This document shows, one piece after another, positions 1 through 7,587 of a stretch of DNA of 9,732 nucleotides. The notes under the pieces were generated by a model that was not told the DNA's origin, searched no databases, and saw only the letters and a list, made by a program, of their open reading frames with translations. The position numbers and the translations under genes are program-made. How positions within the stretch are numbered: the stretch's first letter is position 1; every line of letters begins with the position of its first letter. This stretch comes from an uncultured Collinsella sp. (lineage in GTDB: Bacteria > Actinomycetota > Coriobacteriia > Coriobacteriales > Coriobacteriaceae), in assembly GCA_902494035.1 (NCBI GenBank), contig CABURV010000063.1, forward strand, positions 1 through 9,732, in the 5' to 3' direction.

Positions 1-1
1 C

Positions 2-1468
2 TATACCGAGCTGACGCGCTCGCTTATCCATAGCTTTATCGGCTCGAACCAGCCGCACCGCGCGCAGGTCGAGGCGCTCGATGCCCTGGCCGATCACCAA
101 AGTGTTCTGGCCGTTATGGGAACGGGGCGCGGCAAGTCACTCATCTTCCATGTGCATGCCGCGCGCGAGGCGGTCCTTCGCGGACGTGCGAGCATCTTTG
201 TCTATCCGCTGCGCGCGCTCGTTGCCGACCAGGCCTATCACCTCTCGTCGACGATGGCCGCGCTCGGCATTGGCGTCGGCGTGTTGACCGGCGAGACCGT
301 GGAGGCGGCGCGCGATGACGTGTTTGCCGGCTTGGCTTCGGGCCGTACCGGCATCGTGCTCACGACGCCCGAGTTCCTGTCCATTCACCGCGACCGCTTT
401 GCGCGTTCGGGGCGCATCGGTTTTGTCGTTATCGATGAGGCACACCACGCTGGCCTTGCCAAGGGCGGCGACCGCAGCGCCTATCTCGACATGCCCGATA
501 TCCTCAAAGCCCTGGGCGACCCGGTCGTTATGGCCGCGACGGCCACCGCGACGGCTCCGGTCGTGGCCGAGCTTGCCCGCATGCTTCCGATCACTCACAC
601 GGTGGTCGACGAGACGGTGCGCGAGAACCTGCAGCTCGAGGACGACCGAGATCTTGCGAGCCGCGAGAACCGTTTGGTGTCGATCGTGGCGATGGGGGAG
701 AAGACCGTCATTTACGTCAATTCGCGTGATCAGTCCGTGGCGCTTGCCAAGACACTACGCAAACGCGTTCCCGACTGTGCGACCCATATCGCGTTCTATA
801 ACGCGGGGCTTGCGCGTTCCGATCGCCGTCGCGTGGAGGAAGCATTCCGAGACGGAAGCCTCAGCTGCATCGTTTCGACCTCCGCCTTTGGCGAGGGTGT
901 CAACCTGCCCGATATCCGCCATGTCGTGCTCTACCACATGCCGTTTGGCGCCATCGAGTTCAACCAGATGAGCGGACGTGCCGGCCGCGATGGCCAGCCC
1001 GCCGTGATCCATCTGCTCTATTCGTCGCGCGACGCCCGCATTAACGAGCGCCTGCTCGACTGCTATGCGCCCGAGCGCGACGAGCTCGTCACGCTCTATC
1101 GCGCGCTGCAGACCATGTGGCGCTCCAACCGCGGCAAAACCGGGGACGATTCCTTTAGTGCGAGCGATATCGACATCGCGCAGATGTGCCTTGCCATCGA
1201 TGCTCGCACGCCGGTCGACGAGCGTTCGGTGGAAAGCGGCCTGGGAATCTTCGAAGAGCTTGGTTTCTGTCGAGTTTCGGGGTTTGACGACACTCGTCGC
1301 ATCGCGATGGCCGAAAACCCCGGCCGCGTGCAGTTGAGCAGGTCAATTCGCTATTTGGAGGGCTTGCGCTCGCGCATGGAGTTTTCGGCTTTCCGGAGCT
1401 GGGCGCTCGATTCGTGCGCTTCTGATATGCTAGCCAAAGTTAACCGCCCGATCGTACCGCGGGCCTAG
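2..1468 (+). CDS. SF2 (RecQ-like) DEAH helicase module, probably the C-terminal part of a RecJ-helicase fusion; 5' end cut by window
   Basis: The reading frame is open to the left edge, so only the last 488 residues are visible; an internal ATG at 116 lies inside Walker A and is not the start. Motifs in order: a Q-motif-like run before residue 39, Walker A GTGRGKS (nt 119-139), TTPEF, Walker B box DEAH (nt 434-445), motif III ATATAT, motif IV VIYVNS, and motifs V-VI STSAFGEGVNLPD and QMSGRAGRDG (nt about 887-1000). These define an ATP-dependent RecQ-like DNA helicase. The roughly 120 residues after motif VI do not look like RecQ zinc or HRDC domains. Their pattern (YRAL, GLGIFEELGF, then a charged helix ending RSWALDSCAS) resembles the C-terminal domain of Firmicutes RecJ exonucleases. 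With rel directly downstream, I infer a RecJ 5'-3' single-strand exonuclease with an inserted or fused helicase, acting in DNA repair. The helicase call is firm; the RecJ part is inference because the DHH domain would lie outside the window. Confidence 0.82.
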   Translation, partial: YTELTRSLIHSFIGSNQPHRAQVEALDALADHQSVLAVMGTGRGKSLIFHVHAAREAVLRGRASIFVYPLRALVADQAYHLSSTMAALGIGVGVLTGETVEAARDDVFAGLASGRTGIVLTTPEFLSIHRDRFARSGRIGFVVIDEAHHAGLAKGGDRSAYLDMPDILKALGDPVVMAATATATAPVVAELARMLPITHTVVDETVRENLQLEDDRDLASRENRLVSIVAMGEKTVIYVNSRDQSVALAKTLRKRVPDCATHIAFYNAGLARSDRRRVEEAFRDGSLSCIVSTSAFGEGVNLPDIRHVVLYHMPFGAIEFNQMSGRAGRDGQPAVIHLLYSSRDARINERLLDCYAPERDELVTLYRALQTMWRSNRGKTGDDSFSASDIDIAQMCLAIDARTPVDERSVESGLGIFEELGFCRVSGFDDTRRIAMAENPGRVQLSRSIRYLEGLRSRMEFSAFRSWALDSCASDMLAKVNRPIVPRA

Positions 1469-1483
1469 GGGAAGGGGACCTCG

Positions 1484-3844
1484 ATGGATGCCGCAGCCCG
1501 TACCGCCCATGATTCCACCCTCCAGCCGTTTTCGGAGATGGAGCACTATAAGCATGCCGATGAGCTGCCGCCCGAGATTATGGCGGACAGCTACGACAAG
1601 CTGGAGCGCCTGTGCCTCAAATATATGAATGAGGACGACTTTTCTAAGGTTGAGCAGGCCTACTGCTTTGCCGCCGAGAAGCACTGCAACCAAAAGCGCC
1701 GCTCGGGCGAGATGTACATTAACCATCCCGTCGAGGTTGCCATCATTTTGGCCGATCTCAAGATGGACTGCGATGTGGTGTGTGCCGCGCTGCTGCACGA
1801 TACCGTCGAGGATACCGAGACCTCGCTCACCGATGTTTCCGGCCTGTTTGGCGATACGGTGGCCGAGCTCGTCGATGGCGTGACCAAGCTCACCAACATC
1901 GAAGTCGACAGCATGGACGAGAAGCAGGCGCTCACGCTGCGCAAGATGTTCCTCGCCATGTCCAAGGACATCCGCGTCATCATCGTTAAACTTGCCGATC
2001 GTCTGCACAACATGCGAACGCTGGCAGCCCTGCGCGAGGATCGTCGCCTGTTTAAGGCTCGCGAGACCATGGACGTGTACGCGCCCTTGGCCGACCGCCT
2101 GGGCATGAGCTCTATTAAGTGGGAGCTCGAGGACCTGTCCTTCTTCTACCTGGAGCCCGATGCCTACCAGCGCATCGCGCGTATGGTAGCTGAGTCGCGC
2201 GAGGTCCGCGAACGCTACCTTGCCGAGACCATCAAGACGCTTACCGATGAGCTCAACCGCATTGGTCTGGAGGACTTCCAGATCAACGGCCGCTCCAAGC
2301 ACTATTGGTCCATCTACCAAAAGATGAAGCGCAAGGGCAAGGAGTTCTCCGAGATCTACGACCTGGTGGCGCTGCGCGTTATTACCCATTCGGTGCGCGA
2401 TTGCTACTCCACGCTCGGTGCGGTGCATACGCTGTGGCACCCCATGCCTGGTCGCTTTAAAGACTATATCGCCATGCCTAAGGTCAATAACTACCAGTCG
2501 CTCCACACGACGGTCATCGGCCCTACGGCTCGTCCGCTCGAGATTCAGATTCGAACCTATGAGATGCATGAGCAGGCCGAGTACGGCATTGCCGCCCACT
2601 GGCTATATAAGAAGTCGGGCGGATCGTCTGCTTCCAAGACCAATGACGCTCAACGTTTGGACGACCAGATCAACTGGCTCAAACATTCGCTCGATTGGGC
2701 GGCTTCCGACGAGATCACCGATGCCAAGGAATACCTGCACTCGCTGAAGGTCGATCTGTTCGATCAAGAGATCTTTGTCTTCACGCCCAAAGGCGAGGTC
2801 ATGGCGCTTCGTGCCGGCTCCACGCCGCTCGACTTTGCCTATGCCGTTCACACCGAGGTGGGAAACCACTGCGTCGGCGCCAAAATCAACGGTGCGGTGG
2901 CTCCGCTCACGCACGAGATCAAGACGGGCGACCGCGTTGAAATCCTGACTAACAAGAGTTCCAAGCCGTCGCGCGATTGGCTCAAGATCGTTAAGACGCC
3001 TTCCGCCAAGTCAAAGATCCGCCGCTATTTTGCCGCTGCGACCAAGGACGACGACGCTGCCGCCGGTCGCGATATGCTGGCCAAGGACCTGCGTAAGCGT
3101 GGCTATGGCATTTCTACGCCGCGTTCGACGCGTGCGCTCAACGCCGTGGCGGAGCAGTTTAACTTCAAGCAGCTCGAGGACCTGTTTGCCGCCGTCGGCG
3201 CCGGCAAGGTTGCCCCGCGCGCTGTGGGCAATAAGGTTGAGCAAATCTTGGACCCCAAGCCTGAGGAACAGCTCACCAAGGCCGAGGCTATCGCCGAGGT
3301 CGTGAAGCAGCCTGCCCGCGGCTCCAACCGCAAGCCGCAAAAACGCGGCAAGAGCGCCAGTAACGGCATTATCGTTAAGGGCGAGAGCAACAGCGGCCTG
3401 CTGGTCCGTCTGGCTCATTGCTGCAACCCCGTGACGGGCGACGACATCGTCGGCTTCATCACGCGCGGTCGTGGCGTTTCGGTGCATCGCGCCAACTGCC
3501 CTAACGTCAAGGGTCTTATGGAACATCCCGAGCGCATGATCGATGTGGAGTGGGACGGCGCTGCCGACACCCTCTTCCAGGTCGAGATCGTGGTCGAGTG
3601 CCTGGACCGCATGGGCCTGCTCAAGGATGTCACCATTGCCATTGGCGATGCGGGCGGCAATATCCTTTCTGCCGCCACGTCGACCAACCGCGAGGGTATT
3701 GCAACCCTGCGCTTTATGGTCGAGATCTCGGACGCGAGTGGTCTGGATCCGCTGCTTGCTTCCATCAGCAGTGTCGATTCGGTCTACGACGCTCGCCGTC
3801 TTATGCCCGGCGAAGGCGGAGCTCAGCTCAAGCGCCGTGTGTAG
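1484..3844 (+). CDS. rel: Bifunctional (p)ppGpp synthetase/hydrolase, RelA/SpoT family (Rel)
   Basis: A cytoplasmic, ribosome-associated stringent-response enzyme of 786 residues, full length for the family. It makes (p)ppGpp from ATP and GTP/GDP and also degrades it. The HD hydrolase domain is intact: HP at 81-82, LLHDTVED at 103-110, LADRLHNM at 170-177. The synthetase domain (about 255-375) has RFKDYIAMPK at 324-333, YQSLHT at 337-342 and EIQIRTYEMHEQAEYGIAAHW. RFKD is the signature of bifunctional Rel; monofunctional RelA has an acidic EFDD there. TGS is at about 427-490, the conserved-cysteine region at about 645-673 (HCCNPVTGDDIVGF, then HRANCPN), and a C-terminal ACT domain at about 697-773. 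The start has a good GGGGA-type ribosome site and lies 16 nt after the helicase stop, so the two are probably co-transcribed. Both catalytic halves look functional. A canonical G before YQS is N336 here, a minor change. Confidence 0.97.
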   Translation: MDAAARTAHDSTLQPFSEMEHYKHADELPPEIMADSYDKLERLCLKYMNEDDFSKVEQAYCFAAEKHCNQKRRSGEMYINHPVEVAIILADLKMDCDVVCAALLHDTVEDTETSLTDVSGLFGDTVAELVDGVTKLTNIEVDSMDEKQALTLRKMFLAMSKDIRVIIVKLADRLHNMRTLAALREDRRLFKARETMDVYAPLADRLGMSSIKWELEDLSFFYLEPDAYQRIARMVAESREVRERYLAETIKTLTDELNRIGLEDFQINGRSKHYWSIYQKMKRKGKEFSEIYDLVALRVITHSVRDCYSTLGAVHTLWHPMPGRFKDYIAMPKVNNYQSLHTTVIGPTARPLEIQIRTYEMHEQAEYGIAAHWLYKKSGGSSASKTNDAQRLDDQINWLKHSLDWAASDEITDAKEYLHSLKVDLFDQEIFVFTPKGEVMALRAGSTPLDFAYAVHTEVGNHCVGAKINGAVAPLTHEIKTGDRVEILTNKSSKPSRDWLKIVKTPSAKSKIRRYFAAATKDDDAAAGRDMLAKDLRKRGYGISTPRSTRALNAVAEQFNFKQLEDLFAAVGAGKVAPRAVGNKVEQILDPKPEEQLTKAEAIAEVVKQPARGSNRKPQKRGKSASNGIIVKGESNSGLLVRLAHCCNPVTGDDIVGFITRGRGVSVHRANCPNVKGLMEHPERMIDVEWDGAADTLFQVEIVVECLDRMGLLKDVTIAIGDAGGNILSAATSTNREGIATLRFMVEISDASGLDPLLASISSVDSVYDARRLMPGEGGAQLKRRV

Positions 3845-3877
3845 GTGCGAGAGCCTCTTGGCATCATAGATATTGGT

Positions 3878-3916
3878 TACGTTCGAGGCATCGTTTGGTG
3901 CCTCGAACGTATTTTA
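3878..3916 (+). terminator. Intrinsic terminator-like hairpin after rel
   Basis: A 13-bp perfect stem (arms 3878-3890 and 3899-3911; core ACGTTCGAGGCA / TGCCTCGAACGT) encloses an 8-nt loop and is followed by a short ATTTTA run. It lies between rel and the MBL hydrolase. The T-tract is short and the hydrolase ribosome site begins only a few bases later, so partial termination or an mRNA processing/stabilising hairpin is as likely as full termination. No clear promoter is seen for the hydrolase, which favours read-through. Confidence 0.6.
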
Positions 3917-3932
3917 GAAGGAGGGTATGCGC

Positions 3933-4616
3933 ATGGGCGATATGACTTTGGACCTGACACCCCGAGGCACGGCTTCGATTGAGGCACTCGTCAACGGCCC
4001 GATTCAGACCAACAGTTACGCCGTGATTTCGAATGACGAGTGCTTAATCGTCGATCCGGCGTGGGAGGGCGAGCGTCTTGTGGAGCATATCCGCACCGCG
4101 CATCCCGAGGTGCGCGTACTCGGCTCTGTCTGCACGCACGGTCATGCCGACCATGTTGGCGGGGTCGCCGGGGTTCGAGCTGTTGTTGGCGACGGCGCAC
4201 TATATGAGTTGTGCGCTAAGGACGTGACGGTACCTCGCGCAAATATCGAGGAGCAGCGCGCCATGTGGGGTATTGAGACGCCCGATCCGGGTGAGCCGAC
4301 GCGCTTGCTTGCCGAGGGCGATACAATCGAGGTGGGCGACGTCTGTCTGCAGGTGATCGAGACGCCGGGGCATACGCCGGGCGGCATCGTCCTGTTCGCC
4401 GCGACCGAGCAGGGGAACATCGCCTTTGTGGGCGACACGCTTTTCCCGGGCAGCCACGGTCGTACCGATCTTTCCGGCGGTGACGAGGCGGCGATTATGC
4501 GCTCGCTCTCCAAACTTGCCAAGACGCTTCCGCCCGATACCGTTTGCTTGACGGGCCATGGCGATTCGACCACGATGGCGCGCGAACTTATGCAGAATCC
4601 GTTTATGCAGATGTAG
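3933..4616 (+). CDS. Metallo-beta-lactamase-fold hydrolase, glyoxalase II (hydroxyacylglutathione hydrolase-like) type
   Basis: A 227-residue cytoplasmic metal-dependent hydrolase of the small glyoxalase II-like (YcbL-type) group. The metal-binding motif THGHADH is at 68-74 (H69, H71, D73, H74), followed by H147 in TPGHTPGG, D168 in FVGDTLFPGSHGRTD, and H209 in LTGHGDS; the binuclear site is complete. The N-terminus (NGPIQTNSYAV, then CLIVDP) is typical. The chosen start is the ATG at 3933: AAGGAGGG at 3918-3925 sits 7 nt before it but only 1 nt before the upstream in-frame ATG at 3927. No signal peptide. True substrate unknown; glutathione thioesters are unlikely in this kind of anaerobe, and related proteins often act on other thioesters. 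It follows rel as similar hydrolases do in several Firmicutes and Actinobacteria; the link to (p)ppGpp is only positional. Confidence 0.9.
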   Translation: MGDMTLDLTPRGTASIEALVNGPIQTNSYAVISNDECLIVDPAWEGERLVEHIRTAHPEVRVLGSVCTHGHADHVGGVAGVRAVVGDGALYELCAKDVTVPRANIEEQRAMWGIETPDPGEPTRLLAEGDTIEVGDVCLQVIETPGHTPGGIVLFAATEQGNIAFVGDTLFPGSHGRTDLSGGDEAAIMRSLSKLAKTLPPDTVCLTGHGDSTTMARELMQNPFMQM

Positions 4617-4761
4617 GCTCGAAGCCGTCTTTCGAACCACGAAGACCGCTCAATCGTCAAGCTATTTTCCCCAGTGGGTCGATTCTGTGGGGCAAACGGT
4701 CAAAATTTGTCCAATCGGATGGTATTCGTGAACAAACGAACGATTATGCTCGGGTATGTCG

Positions 4762-4770
4762 TGGTAAAAT
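4762..4770 (+). promoter_or_regulatory. Extended -10 promoter for fba
   Basis: TGGTAAAAT fits an extended -10 (TGn + TAAAAT). No convincing -35 is found 16-18 bp upstream, which extended -10 promoters tolerate. Transcription would begin near 4777, giving a leader of about 34 nt with AGGAGG at 4797-4802. The rest of the 194-nt gap after the hydrolase holds only a weak imperfect stem (4627-4646) with no T-tract. Confidence 0.5.
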
Positions 4771-4810
4771 CTCAGGCGTTATCGGAGCAACCTTACAGGA
4801 GGTTTCTTTT

Positions 4811-5677
4811 ATGCTCGTCAACGCAGCAGACATGCTCAAGAAGGCCGAGGCCGGCAAGTACGCTCTCGGTGCCTTCAACACCAACAACCTCGAGTGGACC
4901 CTGGCTATTCTCCAGGCCGCCGAGGAGGCCAAGTCTCCGCTGATCCTTCAGTGCACCGCTGGTGCCGCTAAGTGGATGGGCGGTTTCAAGGTCTGCGCCG
5001 ACATGGTCAAGGCTGCCGTCGAGGCCACGGGCGTTACCGTTCCCGTCGCCCTTCACCTCGATCACGGTTCTTACGAGGACTGCTTCAAGTGCATCGAGGC
5101 CGGCTTTACGTCCATCATGTATGACGGCTCTCACGAGGAGACCTTCCAGCTTAACCTCGACCGCACCAAGGAGCTCGTTGAGCTTGCCCACTCCAAGGGC
5201 ATGTCCATCGAGGCCGAGGTCGGCGGTATCGGCGGCACCGAGGACGGCGTGACCTCCAACGGCGAGCTCGCTGATCCTGCTGAGTGCAAGCAGATTGCTG
5301 ACCTGGGCGTCGACTTCCTCGCATGCGGTATCGGCAACATCCACGGCGTGTATCCCGCCGACTGGGCTGGCCTTTCCTTCGAGCGTCTGGGCGAGATCAA
5401 GGCCGAGACCGGCGACCTGCCCCTCGTTCTGCACGGTGGCACCGGCATCCCCGAGGATCAGATCAAGAAGGCCATCTCCCTGGGTATCTCCAAGATCAAC
5501 GTCAACACCGACCTGCAGCTCGTCTTCGCCAAGGGCGTTCGCGAGTACATCGAGGCTGGCAAGGATCAGCAGGGCAAGGGCTTCGACCCCCGCAAGCTCC
5601 TCAAGCCTGGTCGCGACAACATCGTTGCTCGCACCAAGGAGCTCATGGAGGAGTTTGGCTCCGTCAACAAGGCGTAA
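4811..5677 (+). CDS. fba: Class II fructose-1,6-bisphosphate aldolase
   Basis: A 288-residue zinc-dependent aldolase for the reversible cleavage of fructose-1,6-bisphosphate to dihydroxyacetone phosphate and glyceraldehyde-3-phosphate in glycolysis and gluconeogenesis. Visible motifs are HLDHGS at 82-87 (catalytic D84, zinc ligand H85), YDGSHEE at 104-110, EAEVGGIGGTEDG from 134, NIHGVYP with zinc ligand H178, LVLHGGTGIP with zinc ligand H208, and INVNTDLQ for phosphate/substrate binding near 229-236. Length and motif order match the short class II (FbaA/GatY-like) form; tagatose-bisphosphate aldolase is the main alternative. The start at 4811 is set by AGGAGG 8 nt upstream and by the usual MLVNAADML-type N-terminus; the frame stays open further upstream, but that extension would overlap the hydrolase gene. 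Codons are strongly biased (AAG, CTC, GGC/GGT, GAG), as expected for a highly expressed gene. Probably monocistronic. Confidence 0.96.
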   Translation: MLVNAADMLKKAEAGKYALGAFNTNNLEWTLAILQAAEEAKSPLILQCTAGAAKWMGGFKVCADMVKAAVEATGVTVPVALHLDHGSYEDCFKCIEAGFTSIMYDGSHEETFQLNLDRTKELVELAHSKGMSIEAEVGGIGGTEDGVTSNGELADPAECKQIADLGVDFLACGIGNIHGVYPADWAGLSFERLGEIKAETGDLPLVLHGGTGIPEDQIKKAISLGISKINVNTDLQLVFAKGVREYIEAGKDQQGKGFDPRKLLKPGRDNIVARTKELMEEFGSVNKA

Positions 5678-5697
5678 GCGTCGCTAAACTTCCCACC

Positions 5698-5796
5698 GGA
5701 AGCCCCGTCTCCCTACACTGTTTCCTTTGCGCTCACCTGGCTTCGCCAGAAGTCGCGCCAAGGAAACAGTTCCGGGGGATGGGGCTTCCTTTGTTT
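5698..5796 (+). terminator. Very long nested hairpin terminator after fba
   Basis: An outer 16-bp stem (5698-5713 with 5774-5789; begins GGAAGCCCC, ends GGGGCTTCC, two G-U pairs) encloses a perfect 11-bp stem ACTGTTTCCTT / AAGGAAACAGT (5717-5727, 5760-5770). Inside that are a GCGC/GCGC pairing (5729-5732, 5755-5758) and a CTGGC-TTC-GCCAG tip (5737-5749). TTTGTTT follows at 5790-5796. A terminator role fits its place 20 nt after the fba stop. The size is far beyond what termination needs, so mRNA stabilisation or a repeat-element origin is possible. Confidence 0.75.
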
Positions 5797-5924
5797 AACG
5801 CCGCAGGGTTACAAGTCTGAATTAAGATGACTACTGGCTTTGCCAGAAGTCGCGCAATGGGAAAAGCTTCGGGTGAACGGGGCCTCCTTCGTTAACTCGC
5901 TACAGGGTTACTGGGCTGAATTCA
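5737..5924 (+). repeat. Imperfect tandem repeat: two copies of about 90 bp
   Basis: 5737-5825 and 5834-5924 are diverged copies offset by about 97 bp. Shared blocks are CTGGCTTYGCCAGAAGTCGC, a GGGGCYTCCTT block, GTTAAC-like bases, CAGGGTTAC, and CTGAATT near the end. The second copy keeps the CTGGC/GCCAG tip but has lost the left arms of the long stem, so it cannot form the same hairpin. This accounts for most of the 314-350 nt gene-free stretch between fba and the next gene; the remainder (5925-5987) holds a T-run, an ACCGC-TCG-GCGGT mini-hairpin (5935-5947) and T-rich sequence. Confidence 0.7.
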
Positions 5925-5963
5925 TTTTTTGACTACCGCTCGGCGGTGTTGATGGCTCTCTTG

Positions 5964-5993
5964 TTGGGGCTTTCTTTTTTATCTCGCTACAAT
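5964..5993 (+). promoter_or_regulatory. Probable promoter for the transglutaminase-like gene
   Basis: A good -10 (TACAAT, 5988-5993) has a weak -35 candidate TTGGGG at 5964-5969 with an 18-bp spacer. It overlaps the first in-frame ATG (5992), which argues that translation begins at the later ATG at 6028. Confidence 0.4.
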
Positions 5994-6027
5994 GGGCTTC
6001 AAGAGTTCTAATGACTTGGAGTTTGGT

Positions 6028-7461
6028 ATGGCTGTTATTAATGTACTGCCTTCGGATGGGAAGGTTATTGACGAGGGTCCTGTTGGTTGCTCTGTTGATG
6101 TTTGCAATGATGACTTCCGTTTTCTAGATGTTGGCTTGCCACCCGAGATTCTGCGTTTAAAGGACGCGGGGTATCTTTCGCAGGCTATTGAGGCCTGCGA
6201 CCGTCTACTTGCCCAAAATCCCGATCCCTCGCTCGCTGCCTGCGTCCGTGCCGAGCGGTATCGCATGCTTGAGACGCCGCTTCATTTTTCGGTGTCGCGC
6301 GATCGAGCTATTGCGATGATTCGCGAGGAGTGGCCTGAGTTTACCGAGGAGCAGTTTAACGATCTGATTGACCGTAAGCGTATTGACTGGCGCTTTATCG
6401 ACGGCGAGCTGTTCGTTCTCGACAACTTCCTCGATTCGCTTCGCGTATATCCCAAAGAGGTCCCCGGCATGCGTCCCGATCCTACGGACGGAATTGCACT
6501 GCGCAACGAGATGCTCAAGGAGATGGAGTCGCAAAATGGATTGGCTCGCGTCATTACGCTTAAAGCGTCCGTGTCTGTCCCCGGCGCTCTGGAGGGGGAG
6601 ACCGTTTGCGCTTGGCTTCCCGTCGCGGCTGCCTGCCGTCAGCAGTTTCGGGTCGAGATTCTCGACATGACGCCGGAGGGTGCTGTTGCTCCCGCGAATG
6701 CTTCGGCGCGTACCGTCTCGTGGTCTTCTTCGAGCGAGCGCTCATTCTCGGTGACTTATCGTTATCACATCGATGCTGCTTATTGTGATGTCTACGGTGG
6801 CACACTTCCGGTTCATCCGCGTATGGACGCGCCTCTGCCCGAGGATATTTCCGAGGACCGTCCGCACATTGCATTTACGCCGTATCTGCAGCAGCTGACG
6901 GCCGGTGTTGTTGACGGACTCGAGGATCCGCTCGATCGCGCCCGTGCTATCTATGATTACCTGACGCAGTATATCGACTATCGCTATCAGCCGCCGTACT
7001 TGCTTTTGGGATCTATTGCCGATGACTGCGCGCATTCGCTCCGCGGCGATTGCGGCGTTATGGCGCTCACGTTTATCACCATGTGCCGTATCGCGGGCGT
7101 GCCTGCCCGTTGGCAGAGCGGCCTGTACGTTGCGCCCGATTCGGTGGGGTCGCACGACTGGGCAGAGTTCTATACGCCGCAGACCGGTTGGCTCAACGCC
7201 GACGTGTCATTTGGATCTTCTGCTCGCAGGATGGGGGAGGAGTGGCGCCGCCGTCACTACTTTGGCAATCTCGACCCGTGGCGTATGGTGGCCAACAATC
7301 GATTCCAGGCAGAGTTTGAGCCCTCTTTCGACGGCATGCGCGAGGACCCTTACGATAACCAGATGGGTGAGGCTTCGGTCGACGGTCGCGGATGCCGTCA
7401 GCGCGAGATGCTCCGCACGGTCGAGCTCATCGAAATGCTCGAAGTTCCATTTTCGGACTAA
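6028..7461 (+). CDS. Cytoplasmic transglutaminase-like (papain-fold) domain protein
   Basis: A 477-residue protein with a transglutaminase-like domain in its C-terminal half. The triad is visible as C342 in LRGDCGVMA, H376 in GSHDWAEF and D392 in LNADVSFG; GVPARW follows the cysteine helix as is usual in the family. Around 175-260 is a beta-rich segment (VITLKASVSVPG, then SVTYRYHID) like the immunoglobulin-like domain that often precedes this fold. The N-terminal 160 residues are helical and charged and I do not recognise them. No signal peptide or membrane segment is visible, so it probably acts in the cytoplasm as a peptidase, amidase or cross-linking enzyme; substrate unknown. Start chosen at 6028 because TTGGAG lies 6 nt upstream; the ATG at 5992 has no ribosome site and sits in the -10. 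Wobble positions near the 5' end are richer in T than in fba. It lies between a repeat cluster and a tRNA with att-like repeats. Confidence 0.85.
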   Translation: MAVINVLPSDGKVIDEGPVGCSVDVCNDDFRFLDVGLPPEILRLKDAGYLSQAIEACDRLLAQNPDPSLAACVRAERYRMLETPLHFSVSRDRAIAMIREEWPEFTEEQFNDLIDRKRIDWRFIDGELFVLDNFLDSLRVYPKEVPGMRPDPTDGIALRNEMLKEMESQNGLARVITLKASVSVPGALEGETVCAWLPVAAACRQQFRVEILDMTPEGAVAPANASARTVSWSSSSERSFSVTYRYHIDAAYCDVYGGTLPVHPRMDAPLPEDISEDRPHIAFTPYLQQLTAGVVDGLEDPLDRARAIYDYLTQYIDYRYQPPYLLLGSIADDCAHSLRGDCGVMALTFITMCRIAGVPARWQSGLYVAPDSVGSHDWAEFYTPQTGWLNADVSFGSSARRMGEEWRRRHYFGNLDPWRMVANNRFQAEFEPSFDGMREDPYDNQMGEASVDGRGCRQREMLRTVELIEMLEVPFSD

Positions 7462-7475
7462 TCGGTAGAAAGCTG

Positions 7476-7484
7476 TGATAAACT
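7476..7484 (+). promoter_or_regulatory. Extended -10 promoter for tRNA-Leu
   Basis: TGATAAACT (TGn + TAAACT) lies 15 nt after the transglutaminase stop and 16 nt before the tRNA, so transcription would begin about 10 nt before the mature 5' end. No strong -35 is seen. Confidence 0.55.
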
Positions 7485-7500
7485 AACTCACGCATTGCGT

Positions 7501-7587
7501 GCCCGAGTGGCGGAATTGGCAGACGCAGTGGACTCAAAATCCACCGTTGGCAACAACGTGCGAGTTCGAGTCTCGCCTCGGGCACCA
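7501..7587 (+). tRNA. tRNA-Leu (anticodon CAA)
   Basis: An 87-nt class II tRNA with encoded CCA. The acceptor stem GCCCGAG / CTCGGGC (7501-7507, 7577-7583) is perfect. The anticodon stem GTGGA / TCCAC holds loop CTCAAAA with anticodon CAA at 7535-7537, reading UUG leucine codons. The long variable arm CGTTG-GCAA-CAACG (7545-7558) is typical of leucine. The T arm is GCGAG-TTCGAGT-CTCGC (7560-7576). ACCA is at 7584-7587. Its 3' part is duplicated downstream. Confidence 0.97.

Noticed and set aside
1430..2599. A 389-codon open frame on the minus strand opposite rel
   Set aside because: It lies antisense to the well-conserved synthetase/hydrolase coding sequence, has no family motifs and reflects the GC-rich codon pattern of rel.
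4627..4646. Terminator for the MBL hydrolase gene
   Set aside because: The stem GTCTTTCG / CGAAGAC is imperfect and has no T-tract after it.
4544..4810. An in-frame 89-residue N-terminal extension of the aldolase
   Set aside because: It overlaps the hydrolase gene, lies upstream of the fba promoter and ribosome site, and has no counterpart in aldolases.
5698..5924. CRISPR array or insertion sequence in the fba downstream repeats
   Set aside because: There are only two diverged copies with no regular spacers, and no transposase or flanking target duplication is visible.
5992..6027. ATG at 5992 as the start of the transglutaminase-like gene
   Set aside because: No ribosome site precedes it and it overlaps the -10 element TACAAT; the ATG at 6028 has TTGGAG at a good distance.
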